64,000 nt of DNA from Halosimplex litoreum (lineage in GTDB: Archaea > Halobacteriota > Halobacteria > Halobacteriales > Haloarculaceae). This document shows, one piece after another, positions 16,569 to 25,429 of this stretch. The position numbers were made by a program, and so were the translations under genes. Positions within the stretch are counted from its first letter, which is position 1. Every line of letters starts with the position of its first letter. The DNA lies in the NCBI RefSeq assembly GCF_016065055.1, contig NZ_CP065856.1, forward strand, positions 1,673,836 to 1,737,835. Direction: 5' to 3'. The notes under the pieces were generated by a model, which saw nothing but the letters and a program-made list of their open reading frames with translations, ran no database searches and was not told the origin of the DNA.

Positions 16569-17758
16569 ACGGCGACCGGGCCCAGCCGGACTGGTCGGCG
16601 CCCGAGCGGGCGGTCCGCGCGACCGCCCGCGAGTGCCTCGATTCGGGCGAGCCGGCGGTCCTGACGACGGTCGTCGCCGTCGACGGGCGGGCCTACCGGC
16701 GGCCGGGCGCGAAGATGATCGTCGCGCCCGGGGGCGGTGCGACCGATTCCGAACCGACGGACAGCGCCGAGACGGAACGCGACCCGGCGACCGGTGCCGG
16801 CTCGGTGACGGCCGGCTGCCTCGCCGACTCGGTGGTCGAACTGGCCGGCGACGTGCTGGCCGACGGGTCGGCCCGCGTCGAGCGGTTCGACCTCCGCTCG
16901 GACGAGACGTGGGGCCTCGGCGTCGGCTGCGACGGCGTCGTCGACCTCCTGCTCGAACCGCTCGGGGCGGCCCATCGGCCGCTGGTCGCGCCCGACGAGG
17001 AGCTGGTGGGCGGGCGGACCGCGGCGGTCGTCGTCGAGAGCGAGGACGACCGCGTCGCGGTGGGCGACCGCTGGACCGAAGGGGACGGTCGGAGCGAGGG
17101 CGACGGCGCGGCCGGAGCGGCCACCGCGCTTCCGCCCGCAGTCGTTGCGACGGTCCCCGACGATGTCGACGGAGCCCGTTCGGTTCGAGCCGAAACGGGC
17201 GGCGGGTCGGTGCGGCTGTTCGTCGAGCGGCTGGCGCCGGCGCCGCGGCTCGTCGCAGTCGGGAGCAACGCGGACGTCCGCCCGGTCGTCGAGTCGGCGC
17301 GGTCGGCCGGCTTTCGGGTCACCGTCGTCGGCTTCCGCGGCGGCCGCGCGACGAGCGAGCGCTTCCCGCGTGCCGACCGGGTACTCGCGACCTCGCCGCG
17401 GGACCTGCGCGAGGCCGTCGGCTTCCGGCCCGAGGACTCGGTCGTGCTGATGACCCACAACTTCGTCGACGACCGCGTGGCGCTCGGGGAGTTGGTTGCG
17501 ACACCGGTCGACTACGTCGGCGTGCTGGGACCCAGCGAGCGGTTCGACCGACTGCGTGCGGCGCTGGCCGACGACGGGATCGAACTGGACGACCGGGACC
17601 GCGAGCGGATCTACGCGCCGGCCGGCCTCGACCTCGGCGGCGGGAGCCCCGCGCAGGTCGCCCACAGCGTCGTCGCCGAAGCCCTGGCGGTCCGGAACGG
17701 GCGCTCTGGCGGACATCTCCGTGCGATCGACGGCCCGATTCACTCGCGAGACACCTGA
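16565..17758 (+). CDS. xdhC: XdhC/CoxI-family molybdenum cofactor maturation protein
   Basis: A 397-residue protein with the N-terminal XdhC domain (VLTTVVAVDGRAYRRPGAKM at ~40, GLGVGCDGVVDLLLEPL at ~118) and a C-terminal Rossmann domain (PRLVAVGSNADVRPVVESA, YVGVLGPSERFDRL, GLDLGGGSPAQVAHSVVAEA). XdhC proteins bind Moco and help insert the sulfurated cofactor into the large subunit. It is translationally coupled to coxM. Its presence implies an active molybdenum hydroxylase whose large subunit is encoded elsewhere. Confidence 0.9.
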   Translation: MNGDRAQPDWSAPERAVRATARECLDSGEPAVLTTVVAVDGRAYRRPGAKMIVAPGGGATDSEPTDSAETERDPATGAGSVTAGCLADSVVELAGDVLADGSARVERFDLRSDETWGLGVGCDGVVDLLLEPLGAAHRPLVAPDEELVGGRTAAVVVESEDDRVAVGDRWTEGDGRSEGDGAAGAATALPPAVVATVPDDVDGARSVRAETGGGSVRLFVERLAPAPRLVAVGSNADVRPVVESARSAGFRVTVVGFRGGRATSERFPRADRVLATSPRDLREAVGFRPEDSVVLMTHNFVDDRVALGELVATPVDYVGVLGPSERFDRLRAALADDGIELDDRDRERIYAPAGLDLGGGSPAQVAHSVVAEALAVRNGRSGGHLRAIDGPIHSRDT

Positions 17759-17789
17759 GTGGCGACGGATTCGTGTCTCGTAGTGAGTG

Positions 17790-18260
17790 GTTCGACTCCA
17801 TTCGTGGGAGAGCGTCGAAAGCCCTCGGCGCGCTCGCTCACGGGTCGCTTCGCTCGCCGGAAGACTCGCTCCGCTTGTCTTCCGAGCCTGCGCTCACTTC
17901 GTTCGCGCAGACCCCGTTCGCGTTGACGAGGTCTCCCTGCGGTCGACCTCGCTCTCGCGGTCGCTGAGCGGGATATCGTCGCTCCCTCCGGTCGCTCCGA
18001 TAGTGCCCGCTCAGACGACTCAGTTCGCTTCACTCACCGCGAGCGCGCCTCGTCCTTTCAGTCCACCAGGTACAGCACCGCACCGCGCCACACACCTCCC
18101 CAACCGATTCGCTCGCTTCGCTCGCTCATCCGCTGTCAGAGCAAGCTCTGACAAGCCTTCGCACACACAGTTCGCGAAGACCTCGCACGGCTACGTTTCG
18201 CGGCCCTCGCTATGCTCGGGCACGCTCGACAGCGCGCGCCGGTTCAGGAGTCGGTAGTCG
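17790..18260. repeat. Long non-coding hairpin-rich intergenic element
   Basis: About 470 bases without a plausible gene between xdhC and the dehydrogenase. The text is a chain of short GC-rich inverted repeats of the CGCTTCGCTCG type, with a clean hairpin at 18134-18153 (TGTCAGAGC and its complement). Codon bias is absent in all frames. I have the impression of similar strings in other haloarchaeal genomes, but cannot check this. It may be a repetitive element or a structured RNA. Confidence 0.45.
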
Positions 18261-18269
18261 ATTCCCGCC

Positions 18270-19052
18270 CTACCGGTTGTCGAGCCGCCAGTCGGGGATG
18301 GGGACCTGACCGCCGTCGACGCGGAGTTCGTGGCCGTTGACGTAGTCGGCGGCGGGCGAGGCGAGGAAAGTGACGCCGTTGGCGATGTCTTCCGGCTGGG
18401 CGAAATAGCCCAGGGGGTTGAGGTCCTCGATCTGCTCGGTGACGGCGTCGGAGAAGCCGTCGGTCATGCGGGTGTCGACCCACCCGGGCGCGACGGCGTT
18501 GACGCGGATCCCCTCGTGGCCGAGTTCCAGCGCGAGCGACTTGGTGAGCCCGAGCAGGCTGTACTTGCCCACGTCGTACTGGGGCGACTGGCCGACGCCG
18601 TTCTTGGTGTGGATCGAGGTGATGTTGACGATCTTGCCGTAGCCGTCCTCGATCATGCCGTCGACGACGGCGCGGGTGCAGTTGATCGACCCGAAGAGGT
18701 GGACCTCGATGTTCAGCCGGAAGTCGTCGTCGTAGCCCTCGTCGAGGAACGGCCCGGCGTTGCCGACACCGGCGTTGTTGACCAGGATGTCGACGCTGCC
18801 CAACTCCTCGACGCCGTGTTCGACCATCGCCTCGACCTCGGCCTCGTCGGTCACGTCGGCGGCGACGCCGACGGCGTCGCTGTCGTCGTCGCGGTCGCGG
18901 ATGGTCGCCGCGGTATCTTTCGCCACGTCCTCGTCCAGATCGTTGACGATCACGTCGGCGCCGTGGGTCGCGAGTTCGAGGGCGATCGCGCGGCCGTTGC
19001 CCCGGCCGCCGCCGGTTACCAGTGCGGTCTGACCTGTCAGGTCGAGATCCAT
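18270..19052 (-). CDS. Short-chain dehydrogenase/reductase
   Basis: A 260-residue classical SDR. It has an NAD(P)-binding TGGGRGNGRAIA motif (residues 12-23), NNAG, and the catalytic Ser plus YDVGK pair (Tyr and Lys ~155-159), with WVDTRM and DGGQVPIPDW at the end. It resembles 3-oxoacyl-ACP reductase or glucose dehydrogenase-type SDRs; the substrate is unknown. ATG 19052 begins MDLDLTGQTALVTG; the upstream in-frame extension is antisense to the PPC gene. It is divergent from the PPC gene. Confidence 0.88.
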   Translation of the reverse strand: MDLDLTGQTALVTGGGRGNGRAIALELATHGADVIVNDLDEDVAKDTAATIRDRDDDSDAVGVAADVTDEAEVEAMVEHGVEELGSVDILVNNAGVGNAGPFLDEGYDDDFRLNIEVHLFGSINCTRAVVDGMIEDGYGKIVNITSIHTKNGVGQSPQYDVGKYSLLGLTKSLALELGHEGIRVNAVAPGWVDTRMTDGFSDAVTEQIEDLNPLGYFAQPEDIANGVTFLASPAADYVNGHELRVDGGQVPIPDWRLDNR

Positions 19053-19231
19053 GGCGCTCCGTTCGAATCCCGGCGTCTTCAAGCCCGGCGGTGGGGGAAC
19101 GACTGTCCGCTGTTCGTCGCAGCCGCGGGGGGTGGACGCGGGCTCGCGCCGGCCGAGTGACGCGTCGACCGGGGCGCGGGTTCGCGCCGACGCTCGGAAC
19201 GTTTTTTGTGGCGCCCGTCCCTCGTAGGCGT

Positions 19232-19654
19232 ATGGATTACCTGGAAGTCGAGGGCGCCCGCGAGTTCGTCGCCCGCCTGGACCACGGCGGGGACTGGCGG
19301 GCCCAGATCGAGGCCTTCGCCGCCGACGAGGGAATCGACGCCGCCTTCTTCTTCGGACTCGGCGCCGTGGGCGACGCCGAGATCCTCTACTACGACCAGG
19401 ACGACGAGGAGTATTACCCCGAGACCTTCGACGAGCCGCTGGAGATGGCCGCCTGCGTCGGCAACGTCTCCGAGCTGGACGGCGAGCCGTTCGCCCACAC
19501 CCACGCCGTCCTCTCGCGGGCGGACGGGACGACGCTGGCGGGCCACCTCGACAGCGCGACCGTCTTCGCCGGGGAGCTGTACGTTCGCGAGTTCGACGTA
19601 GCGCTCGACCGGGAGTACGACGAGGAGACCGCGCTGGACCTGTGGCCACTATGA
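19232..19654 (+). CDS. PPC-domain (DUF296) protein
   Basis: A 140-residue PPC-fold protein: FFFGLGAVGDAEILYYDQ, then the metal-site-like HTHAVLSRADGTTLAGHL (~residue 89) and FAGELYVREFDV. In plants the domain is fused to AT-hooks, while archaeal versions are stand-alone trimers of unclear function. It precedes polC with 58 bases between. Three micro-ORFs fill most of that gap, which suggests one transcript and coupled translation. A role linked to replication is only an inference from position. Confidence 0.85.
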   Translation: MDYLEVEGAREFVARLDHGGDWRAQIEAFAADEGIDAAFFFGLGAVGDAEILYYDQDDEEYYPETFDEPLEMAACVGNVSELDGEPFAHTHAVLSRADGTTLAGHLDSATVFAGELYVREFDVALDREYDEETALDLWPL

Positions 19655-19716
19655 GCCGGCCGCGGTGACCGAGGACCGATGAGCGAGACACGATGACGCC
19701 CGAGGGACGACGATGA
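19651..19716 (+). other. Chain of micro-ORFs between the PPC gene and polC
   Basis: Three tiny ORFs lie in the gap. MSRPR (19651-19668) starts in an ATGA overlap with the PPC-gene stop. MSETR (19679-19696) follows after ten bases and overlaps MTPEGRR (19693-19716) by ATGA. The latter's stop overlaps the polC ATG at 19713. A terminating ribosome could reinitiate stepwise into polC. The argX-argC gap has the same arrangement. Confidence 0.4.
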
Positions 19717-22700
19717 AACCGGAAGACGAACGCTACTTCGAACGACTGGAGTCCGGACTCGACGAGGCCTTCGAGGTGGCCGAGCGGGCCCGCGAGCGCG
19801 GCGGCGACCCAACCGACAGCGTGGAGATCCCGGTCGCTCGCGACATGGCCGACCGCGTCGAGAACATCCTCGGCATCGACGGCGTCGCCGAGCGCGTCCG
19901 CGAGTTAGAGGGCGAGATGAGCCGCGAGGAAGCGGCGCTGGAACTCGTCTCCGACTTCGTCGACGGCGACGTGGGCGACTACGACTCCCGTGCGGGCAAG
20001 GTCGAGGGCGCGGTCCGCACCGCGGTCGCGCTGCTCACGGAGGGCGTCGTCGCCGCCCCCATCGAGGGGATCGACCGCGTCGAAATTCTGGAAAACGACG
20101 ACGGCACCGAGTTCGTCAACGTCTACTACGCCGGCCCGATCCGCTCGGCCGGCGGGACCGCCCAGGCCCTCTCGGTGCTGGTCGCCGACTACGCCCGCGC
20201 GATGCTCGGCATCGACCAGTACAAGGCCCGCGACGACGAGATCGGCCGCTACGCCGAGGAGATCGACCTCTACGACAAGGAGACGGGACTGCAGTACTCC
20301 CCCAAGGAGAAAGAGAGCAAGTTCATCGCCGAGCACATGCCGATCATGCTCGACGGGGAGGCCACCGGCGACGAGGAGGTGTCGGGCTATCGGGATCTGG
20401 AACGGATCGATTCGAACTCCGCCCGCGGTGGCATGTGTCTCGTCATGGCCGAAGGGATCGCGCTGAAGGCGCCGAAGATCCAGCGCTACACCCGCAATCT
20501 CGACGAGGTCGACTGGCCGTGGCTCCAGGACCTGATCGACGGCACGATCGGGAAAGACGACGGCGAGGACGAGGCCGACGACGGAGAGGACGCCGAAGCG
20601 GAGGACGACGCCGACGACGACAGCGAGGGAGACACGGACGAGCCCGCGGGACCGCCTCGCCTGGAGCCGTCGAAGAAGTTCCTCCGGGACCTCATCGCCG
20701 GGCGGCCGGTCTTCTCCCATCCGAGCGAGGCCGGGGGCTTCCGGCTGCGCTACGGTCGGGCGCGCAACCACGGGAACGCGACCGCCGGCGTCCACCCGGC
20801 GACGATGCACCTCGTCGACGACTTCCTCGCGACGGGCACGCAGATCAAGACCGAACGGCCCGGCAAGGCCGCCGGGGTCGTCCCCGTCGACACCATCGAG
20901 GGGCCGACGGTCCGCCTGGCGAACGGCGAGGTCCGCCGCATCGACGACCCCGAGGAGGCGCTGGCGGTGCGCAACGGCGTCGAGAAGGTGATCGACCTGG
21001 GCGAGTACCTCGTCAACTACGGCGAGTTCGTCGAGAACAACCACCCGCTCGCGCCCGCCTCCTACACCGTCGAGTGGTGGGCCCAGGAGTTCGACGACGC
21101 CGGCGCCGACGTGCAGGCGATGCGCGACTCGCTCGACGTGGATCTCGCCGACCCCAGCGCCGCGGAGGCCCTGGAGTGGGCCGACGACTACGACGCGCCG
21201 CTACACCCGAAATACACCTACTGCTGGCACGACCTGTCGGTCGACGAGGTGTGCGCGCTCGCCGACGCCGTCGACGAGGGTCGTATCGCCCAGACCGACG
21301 GCGCCGTGGTGAGGGATCCGGAGGACCGCGACGACGCCGACAGCAGCCAGGGTACCCAGCACGACGCCGCGACCGACGGCCACGACCGCGACGCCGGCGC
21401 CGCGGCGGCCGGCGATCTCGTGATCCCGCGGTCGCCGGGCGTATGCGAAGCCGTCGAGCACCTCCTCGTCGAGCACACCCAGACCGAGGACACGCTCGTG
21501 ATCCCCGACTGGCGCCCGCTGGTGCGGACGCTCGGCTTCTCGGACTCGCTCGAACGCGAGTGGGCGCCCGAGGACCTCTCCGAACGGGCGAAAGCCTACG
21601 GCGGCGGCGAGGCCAGCGACGCGCAACTCGAATCCTCCGCGGCCTCCACGGAGGACGGCGCCAACGCCATCGAGGCGATAAACGAGGTCGCCCCGTTCCC
21701 CGTCCGCGAGCGCGCACCCACCCGCATCGGCAACCGGATGGGCCGCCCGGAGAAATCGGAGAAGCGCGACCTCTCGCCGGCGGTCCACACCCTCTTCCCT
21801 ATCGGCGAGGCCGGCGGCGCCCAGCGGAAGGTCGGCGACGCCGCCGTCGCCGGCGACAGCTACGACGACTCCCAGGGGAAAGTCGAACTCGAAGTCGGTC
21901 GCCAGGAGTGTACGGCGTGTGGCGAGCGAACCTACAAGCCCCGCTGTCCCGACTGCGGCGGCGTCTGCGAGGCCGTCTACGTCTGTCCGGACTGCGACCA
22001 CGAGGTCGAACCCGACGAGTCCGGCCGGGCCGAGTGTTCCCGTTGCGAGACGCTCGCCCGGCCCACCCAGACCACCGTCGTCGATATCAACTCGGAGTTC
22101 AAGTCCGCGCTCGCGAACCTCAACGAACGGCCCACCGCCTACGACGCGCTCAAAGCCGTGAAGGGCCTGTCCTCCGAGCAGAAGACGCCCGAACCCATGG
22201 AGAAGGGGGTCCTCCGCGCGAAACACGGCGTCTCGGCGTTCAAGGACGGCACCGTCCGCTACGACATGACCGACCTGCCCGTCACGGCGGTGCGCCCCTC
22301 CGAACTGGACGTGACCGCCGACGCCTTCCGCGCGCTGGGCTACGGCGAGGACATCCACGGCCAGCCGCTCCAGCACGACGACCAGCTGGTCGAGCTGAAC
22401 GTTCAGGACGTCGTCCTCTCGGAGGGCGCCGCCGAGCACATGCTCAAGACCGCCGACTTCGTCGACGACCTGCTCGAATCCTACTACGGTCTCGAACCGT
22501 TCTACGAGTTAGAGGAGCGCGACGACCTGGTGGGGGAGCTGGTCTTCGGGATGGCGCCCCACACGAGCGCGGCAACTGTCGGAAGAGTTGTGGGTTTTAC
22601 AACGGCCGCTGTCGGGTACGCACATCCATACTTTCACGCCGCTAAACGCCGGAATTGCTTCCACCCGGAGACGAAGGTGTGGTACGAAGACGAAGAAGGA

Positions 22701-24959
22701 GCGCTCAACCACGAGTCGATCGAGACCCTCGTCGAGGGGTACCTCGATCCGAGCCATGCCGAGCGCGACGACTTCGGAACGCTCGTCGACGACCTCGACC
22801 ACCTCGACGGCGAACTCTCCGTCCCCTCGTTCGACAACGGCGGTTCACAGTCGATCCAGCCCGTCGAAGCGCTCAGCAAACATCTGGCACCGGATCATCT
22901 CGTCGAGATCCGTACGGAATCCGGCCGAGAGCTGACCGTGACACCGGATCACGACGTCCACATCTACGAACCGGATCTCGGTCGGATGGTCTCTGTCCCC
23001 GCGGGGAAACTCGACGAGTCCGACTGTCTCGTCACGCCGAAGGACCTCGATAGCGCCGATCCGGCCGAAGAGCCGGAGCGGTTCGACCTCCTGAAGGAGT
23101 TCGTCGAGTCCGATGTCGTCGACGACGACCGACTGATGGTCAAGGGCCTCGACAAGGAGCGGCTGTACGAACGTTTCGAACACCGACTGGCCGACGAGTG
23201 GGATGGTCGCTTCTACCCACTCCAGAGCACTGCCGACCACCTCGGCCTCACCAAGAAGACGCTGAGTAACTACCTCTACCGCGAGAGCATCCCGGTCGCG
23301 TTGTTGAGTCACTTCTTCGACTCGACGGACGACCTGCTCGAATTCGTGCCGGAGGACGCAACCCTGGGTGTCAAACACGACAGGACTGAAATCGACCGGC
23401 ACGTCACGCTCAACGAACGGGTCGCGACGCTGCTCGGCTACTACGCCGCCGAGGGATTCGCCCGGATGCAGGACACTCCGAAGGGGACGATCCATCAGAC
23501 GACGATCTGCGGCACGGACGAGGAGGCTCGACAGTTCTTCCTCGACGTGTTGACCGAGGAGTTCGGCGCCGACCCGTACGTCGAGAATCACGCGAAGGTC
23601 ACGGCCTCGGGCAGATTGCTCCGCGGATTCTTCGACACGGTGCTGGATGCGGGCGTCTTCGCTCACACCAAGCGAGTCCCGCAGTGTATCTTCGACGCAC
23701 CTGACCGGATCGCCGGCGCCTATCTCGCAGGGTATTTCAGCGGTGACGGTACCGCTGACAACCAAGCACCCCGCGTCTCCGCGACGACTGTGAGTCCGGA
23801 ACTCAAATCCGACGTGCTCGCACTGCTGACTCGACTGGGTATCACTGCGACGGTAAATCACACTGGTCCAGTTGCACTTTCGGACGCGTTCCCGGACTTC
23901 TACCAGGAGGACGACGAGTCGCTCTCGCGCCACAGCTACGAACTAACCATCTCTCGGGACGACGCCGTCCGATTCGCCGACCGCGTCGGGTTCCACCTCA
24001 CCGAGAAGGACTATCGGCTGCGCCGACAGGTCGACGGGCGGAAGCACACCGACCGCCACGCCTACGTGTTCGACGGGGGTTCGGATGAGTACCACCTCGA
24101 TCCGGTTCAGTCGGTCTCGTACATCGAGTCGGATGTCGACCACGTGTACTGTCTCACCGTCGCCGAAACCCACTCGCTCATCGCCGAAGACCTGTCGGCA
24201 AAGCAGTGTGACGGTGACGAGGACTGCGTCATGCTTCTGATGGACGGGCTGCTCAACTTCTCGAAGCAGTTCCTCCCGGACCAGCGCGGCGGGCAGATGG
24301 ACGCCCCCCTCGTCATGTCCTCGCGGATCGACCCGGCGGAGATCGACGACGAGGCGCACAACGTCGACATCATGCGGGAGTATCCGAAGGAGTTCTACGA
24401 GGCGACCCGCGAACTCGCCGACCCGGAGGACGTCGAGGAGATCATGACCATCGCGGAGGAGACGCTGGGCACCGACGAGGAGTACACCGGCTTCGACCAC
24501 ACCCACGACACCACCAACATCGCCGCCGGGCCGGATCTCTCGGCGTACAAGACGCTGGGGTCGATGGAGGACAAGATGGACGCCCAGCTGAACCTCTCGC
24601 GGAAGATCCGGGCGGTCGACGAGACGGACGTGGCCGAGCGCATCATCGAGTACCACTTCCTGCCCGACCTCATCGGGAACCTCCGCGCGTTCTCCCGGCA
24701 GGACGTGCGCTGTCTGGACTGCGGCGAGAAGTACCGGCGGATGCCGCTGTCGGGCGACTGCCGGGAGTGTGGCGGCCGCGTGAACCTCACCGTCCACGAG
24801 GGGTCGGTCAACAAGTACATCGAGACCGCCACCCGCGTCGCCGAGGAGTTCGGCTGTCGCACCTACACGAAACAGCGCCTGGAAGTCCTCGAACGGTCGA
24901 TCAACCGCGTCTTCGAGGACGACACCAACAAGCAGTCCGGCATCGCGGACTTCATGTGA
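19713..24959 (+). CDS. polC: DNA polymerase D large subunit (DP2) with intein
   Basis: A 1748-residue precursor, about 1231 residues after removal of a 517-residue intein. DP2 is the catalytic subunit of the archaeal replicative polymerase PolD and pairs with DP1. Conserved text includes YYAGPIRSAGGTAQALSVL (~residue 134) and NHGNATAGVHPATMHLVDDF (~353). A zinc-ribbon cluster follows near 732-778 (CTACGERTY, CPDCGG, CPDCDH, CSRCE). The catalytic region RRN/CDGDEDCVMLLMDGL is interrupted by the intein. A second zinc motif CLDCGEKY...CRECGG lies near 1670, and the C-terminus is NKQSGIADFM. Two acidic low-complexity inserts (~285-313 and ~530-570) are haloarchaeal. Codons just before the intein are unusually AT-rich. 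Confidence 0.96.
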   Translation: MKPEDERYFERLESGLDEAFEVAERARERGGDPTDSVEIPVARDMADRVENILGIDGVAERVRELEGEMSREEAALELVSDFVDGDVGDYDSRAGKVEGAVRTAVALLTEGVVAAPIEGIDRVEILENDDGTEFVNVYYAGPIRSAGGTAQALSVLVADYARAMLGIDQYKARDDEIGRYAEEIDLYDKETGLQYSPKEKESKFIAEHMPIMLDGEATGDEEVSGYRDLERIDSNSARGGMCLVMAEGIALKAPKIQRYTRNLDEVDWPWLQDLIDGTIGKDDGEDEADDGEDAEAEDDADDDSEGDTDEPAGPPRLEPSKKFLRDLIAGRPVFSHPSEAGGFRLRYGRARNHGNATAGVHPATMHLVDDFLATGTQIKTERPGKAAGVVPVDTIEGPTVRLANGEVRRIDDPEEALAVRNGVEKVIDLGEYLVNYGEFVENNHPLAPASYTVEWWAQEFDDAGADVQAMRDSLDVDLADPSAAEALEWADDYDAPLHPKYTYCWHDLSVDEVCALADAVDEGRIAQTDGAVVRDPEDRDDADSSQGTQHDAATDGHDRDAGAAAAGDLVIPRSPGVCEAVEHLLVEHTQTEDTLVIPDWRPLVRTLGFSDSLEREWAPEDLSERAKAYGGGEASDAQLESSAASTEDGANAIEAINEVAPFPVRERAPTRIGNRMGRPEKSEKRDLSPAVHTLFPIGEAGGAQRKVGDAAVAGDSYDDSQGKVELEVGRQECTACGERTYKPRCPDCGGVCEAVYVCPDCDHEVEPDESGRAECSRCETLARPTQTTVVDINSEFKSALANLNERPTAYDALKAVKGLSSEQKTPEPMEKGVLRAKHGVSAFKDGTVRYDMTDLPVTAVRPSELDVTADAFRALGYGEDIHGQPLQHDDQLVELNVQDVVLSEGAAEHMLKTADFVDDLLESYYGLEPFYELEERDDLVGELVFGMAPHTSAATVGRVVGFTTAAVGYAHPYFHAAKRRNCFHPETKVWYEDEEGALNHESIETLVEGYLDPSHAERDDFGTLVDDLDHLDGELSVPSFDNGGSQSIQPVEALSKHLAPDHLVEIRTESGRELTVTPDHDVHIYEPDLGRMVSVPAGKLDESDCLVTPKDLDSADPAEEPERFDLLKEFVESDVVDDDRLMVKGLDKERLYERFEHRLADEWDGRFYPLQSTADHLGLTKKTLSNYLYRESIPVALLSHFFDSTDDLLEFVPEDATLGVKHDRTEIDRHVTLNERVATLLGYYAAEGFARMQDTPKGTIHQTTICGTDEEARQFFLDVLTEEFGADPYVENHAKVTASGRLLRGFFDTVLDAGVFAHTKRVPQCIFDAPDRIAGAYLAGYFSGDGTADNQAPRVSATTVSPELKSDVLALLTRLGITATVNHTGPVALSDAFPDFYQEDDESLSRHSYELTISRDDAVRFADRVGFHLTEKDYRLRRQVDGRKHTDRHAYVFDGGSDEYHLDPVQSVSYIESDVDHVYCLTVAETHSLIAEDLSAKQCDGDEDCVMLLMDGLLNFSKQFLPDQRGGQMDAPLVMSSRIDPAEIDDEAHNVDIMREYPKEFYEATRELADPEDVEEIMTIAEETLGTDEEYTGFDHTHDTTNIAAGPDLSAYKTLGSMEDKMDAQLNLSRKIRAVDETDVAERIIEYHFLPDLIGNLRAFSRQDVRCLDCGEKYRRMPLSGDCRECGGRVNLTVHEGSVNKYIETATRVAEEFGCRTYTKQRLEVLERSINRVFEDDTNKQSGIADFM
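22656..24206 (+). other. Intein with LAGLIDADG homing endonuclease inside DP2
   Basis: A 517-residue in-frame insertion, precursor residues 982-1498, sits between KRRN and CDGDEDCVML. It begins with Cys (CFHPETKVWYEDE, block A) and carries block B (SGRELTVTPDHDVHI). Two LAGLIDADG-type helices follow (ATLLGYYAAEGFARM and GAYLAGYFSGDGTAD). It ends VYCLTVAETHSLIAEDLSAKQ before the +1 Cys. The usual C-terminal His-Asn is Lys-Gln here. A C-terminal Gln is known for the Pyrococcus abyssi PolII intein, which splices. The endonuclease looks intact, so the element may still home. Confidence 0.93.
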
Positions 24960-25021
24960 GCGCGCCGTTTCCGCCGAGCGAAGTGAGGCGGTTCTTCCGA
25001 GCACGCCGCCGGCGCGCTCGA

Positions 25022-25198
25022 TTTTTTCGTCCACGTTTTTGGCCGAGCGGGTCGCGAACTGCGAGGGGCGACCGAACGGGAGCGCCTCGAAGGTGAGCGG
25101 CGAAGCCGCGAACGGAGCGAGCGACCCCGAGGCGAAAAACGTGGGACCGACACCAACAAGCAGTCCGGCATCACCGACTTCACGTGAGAGCGCCGTTT
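25022..25198 (+). repeat. Dual-T element followed by a copy of the polC 3' end
   Basis: The left terminus 25022-25043 has T6, CGTCCACG, T5 and GGCC. The right terminus 25131-25145 (GGCGAAAAACGTGGG) is its inverted partner. Immediately after, 25148-25198 repeats the end of polC (24920-24970, last 13 codons, stop and ten downstream bases) with 47 of 51 bases matching. The rest of 24960-25429 is non-coding, and 25300-25429 is AT-rich with T-runs, a likely terminator region for both flanking genes. Confidence 0.65.
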
Positions 25199-25429
25199 TC
25201 GCGACCGCGTTTCGTCGGACGAGCGGCGCGCCGTCGGAGATCCGTCCGCCAGAACAGAGGCGAAAACGAGCCTGACGACTCCGTCGTTTCCCTCGCCCGA
25301 CGCTCAGTACAGAGGCCGTATTCAGCAGAGTAGAGATATCGTTACAAACTGGTTCTATATTTTTTCAGCTATGTGTTTTTGTGTAACGAAAATCTGCCAT
25401 ATATAAATGCTACCGTGATGGTTACTTCA

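Noticed and set aside
17787-18257. 156-residue ORF between xdhC and the SDR
   Set aside because: Its residues are Ser/Arg/Leu-rich products of repeated CGCTTCGCTCG text; there is no promoter, no domain and no codon bias.
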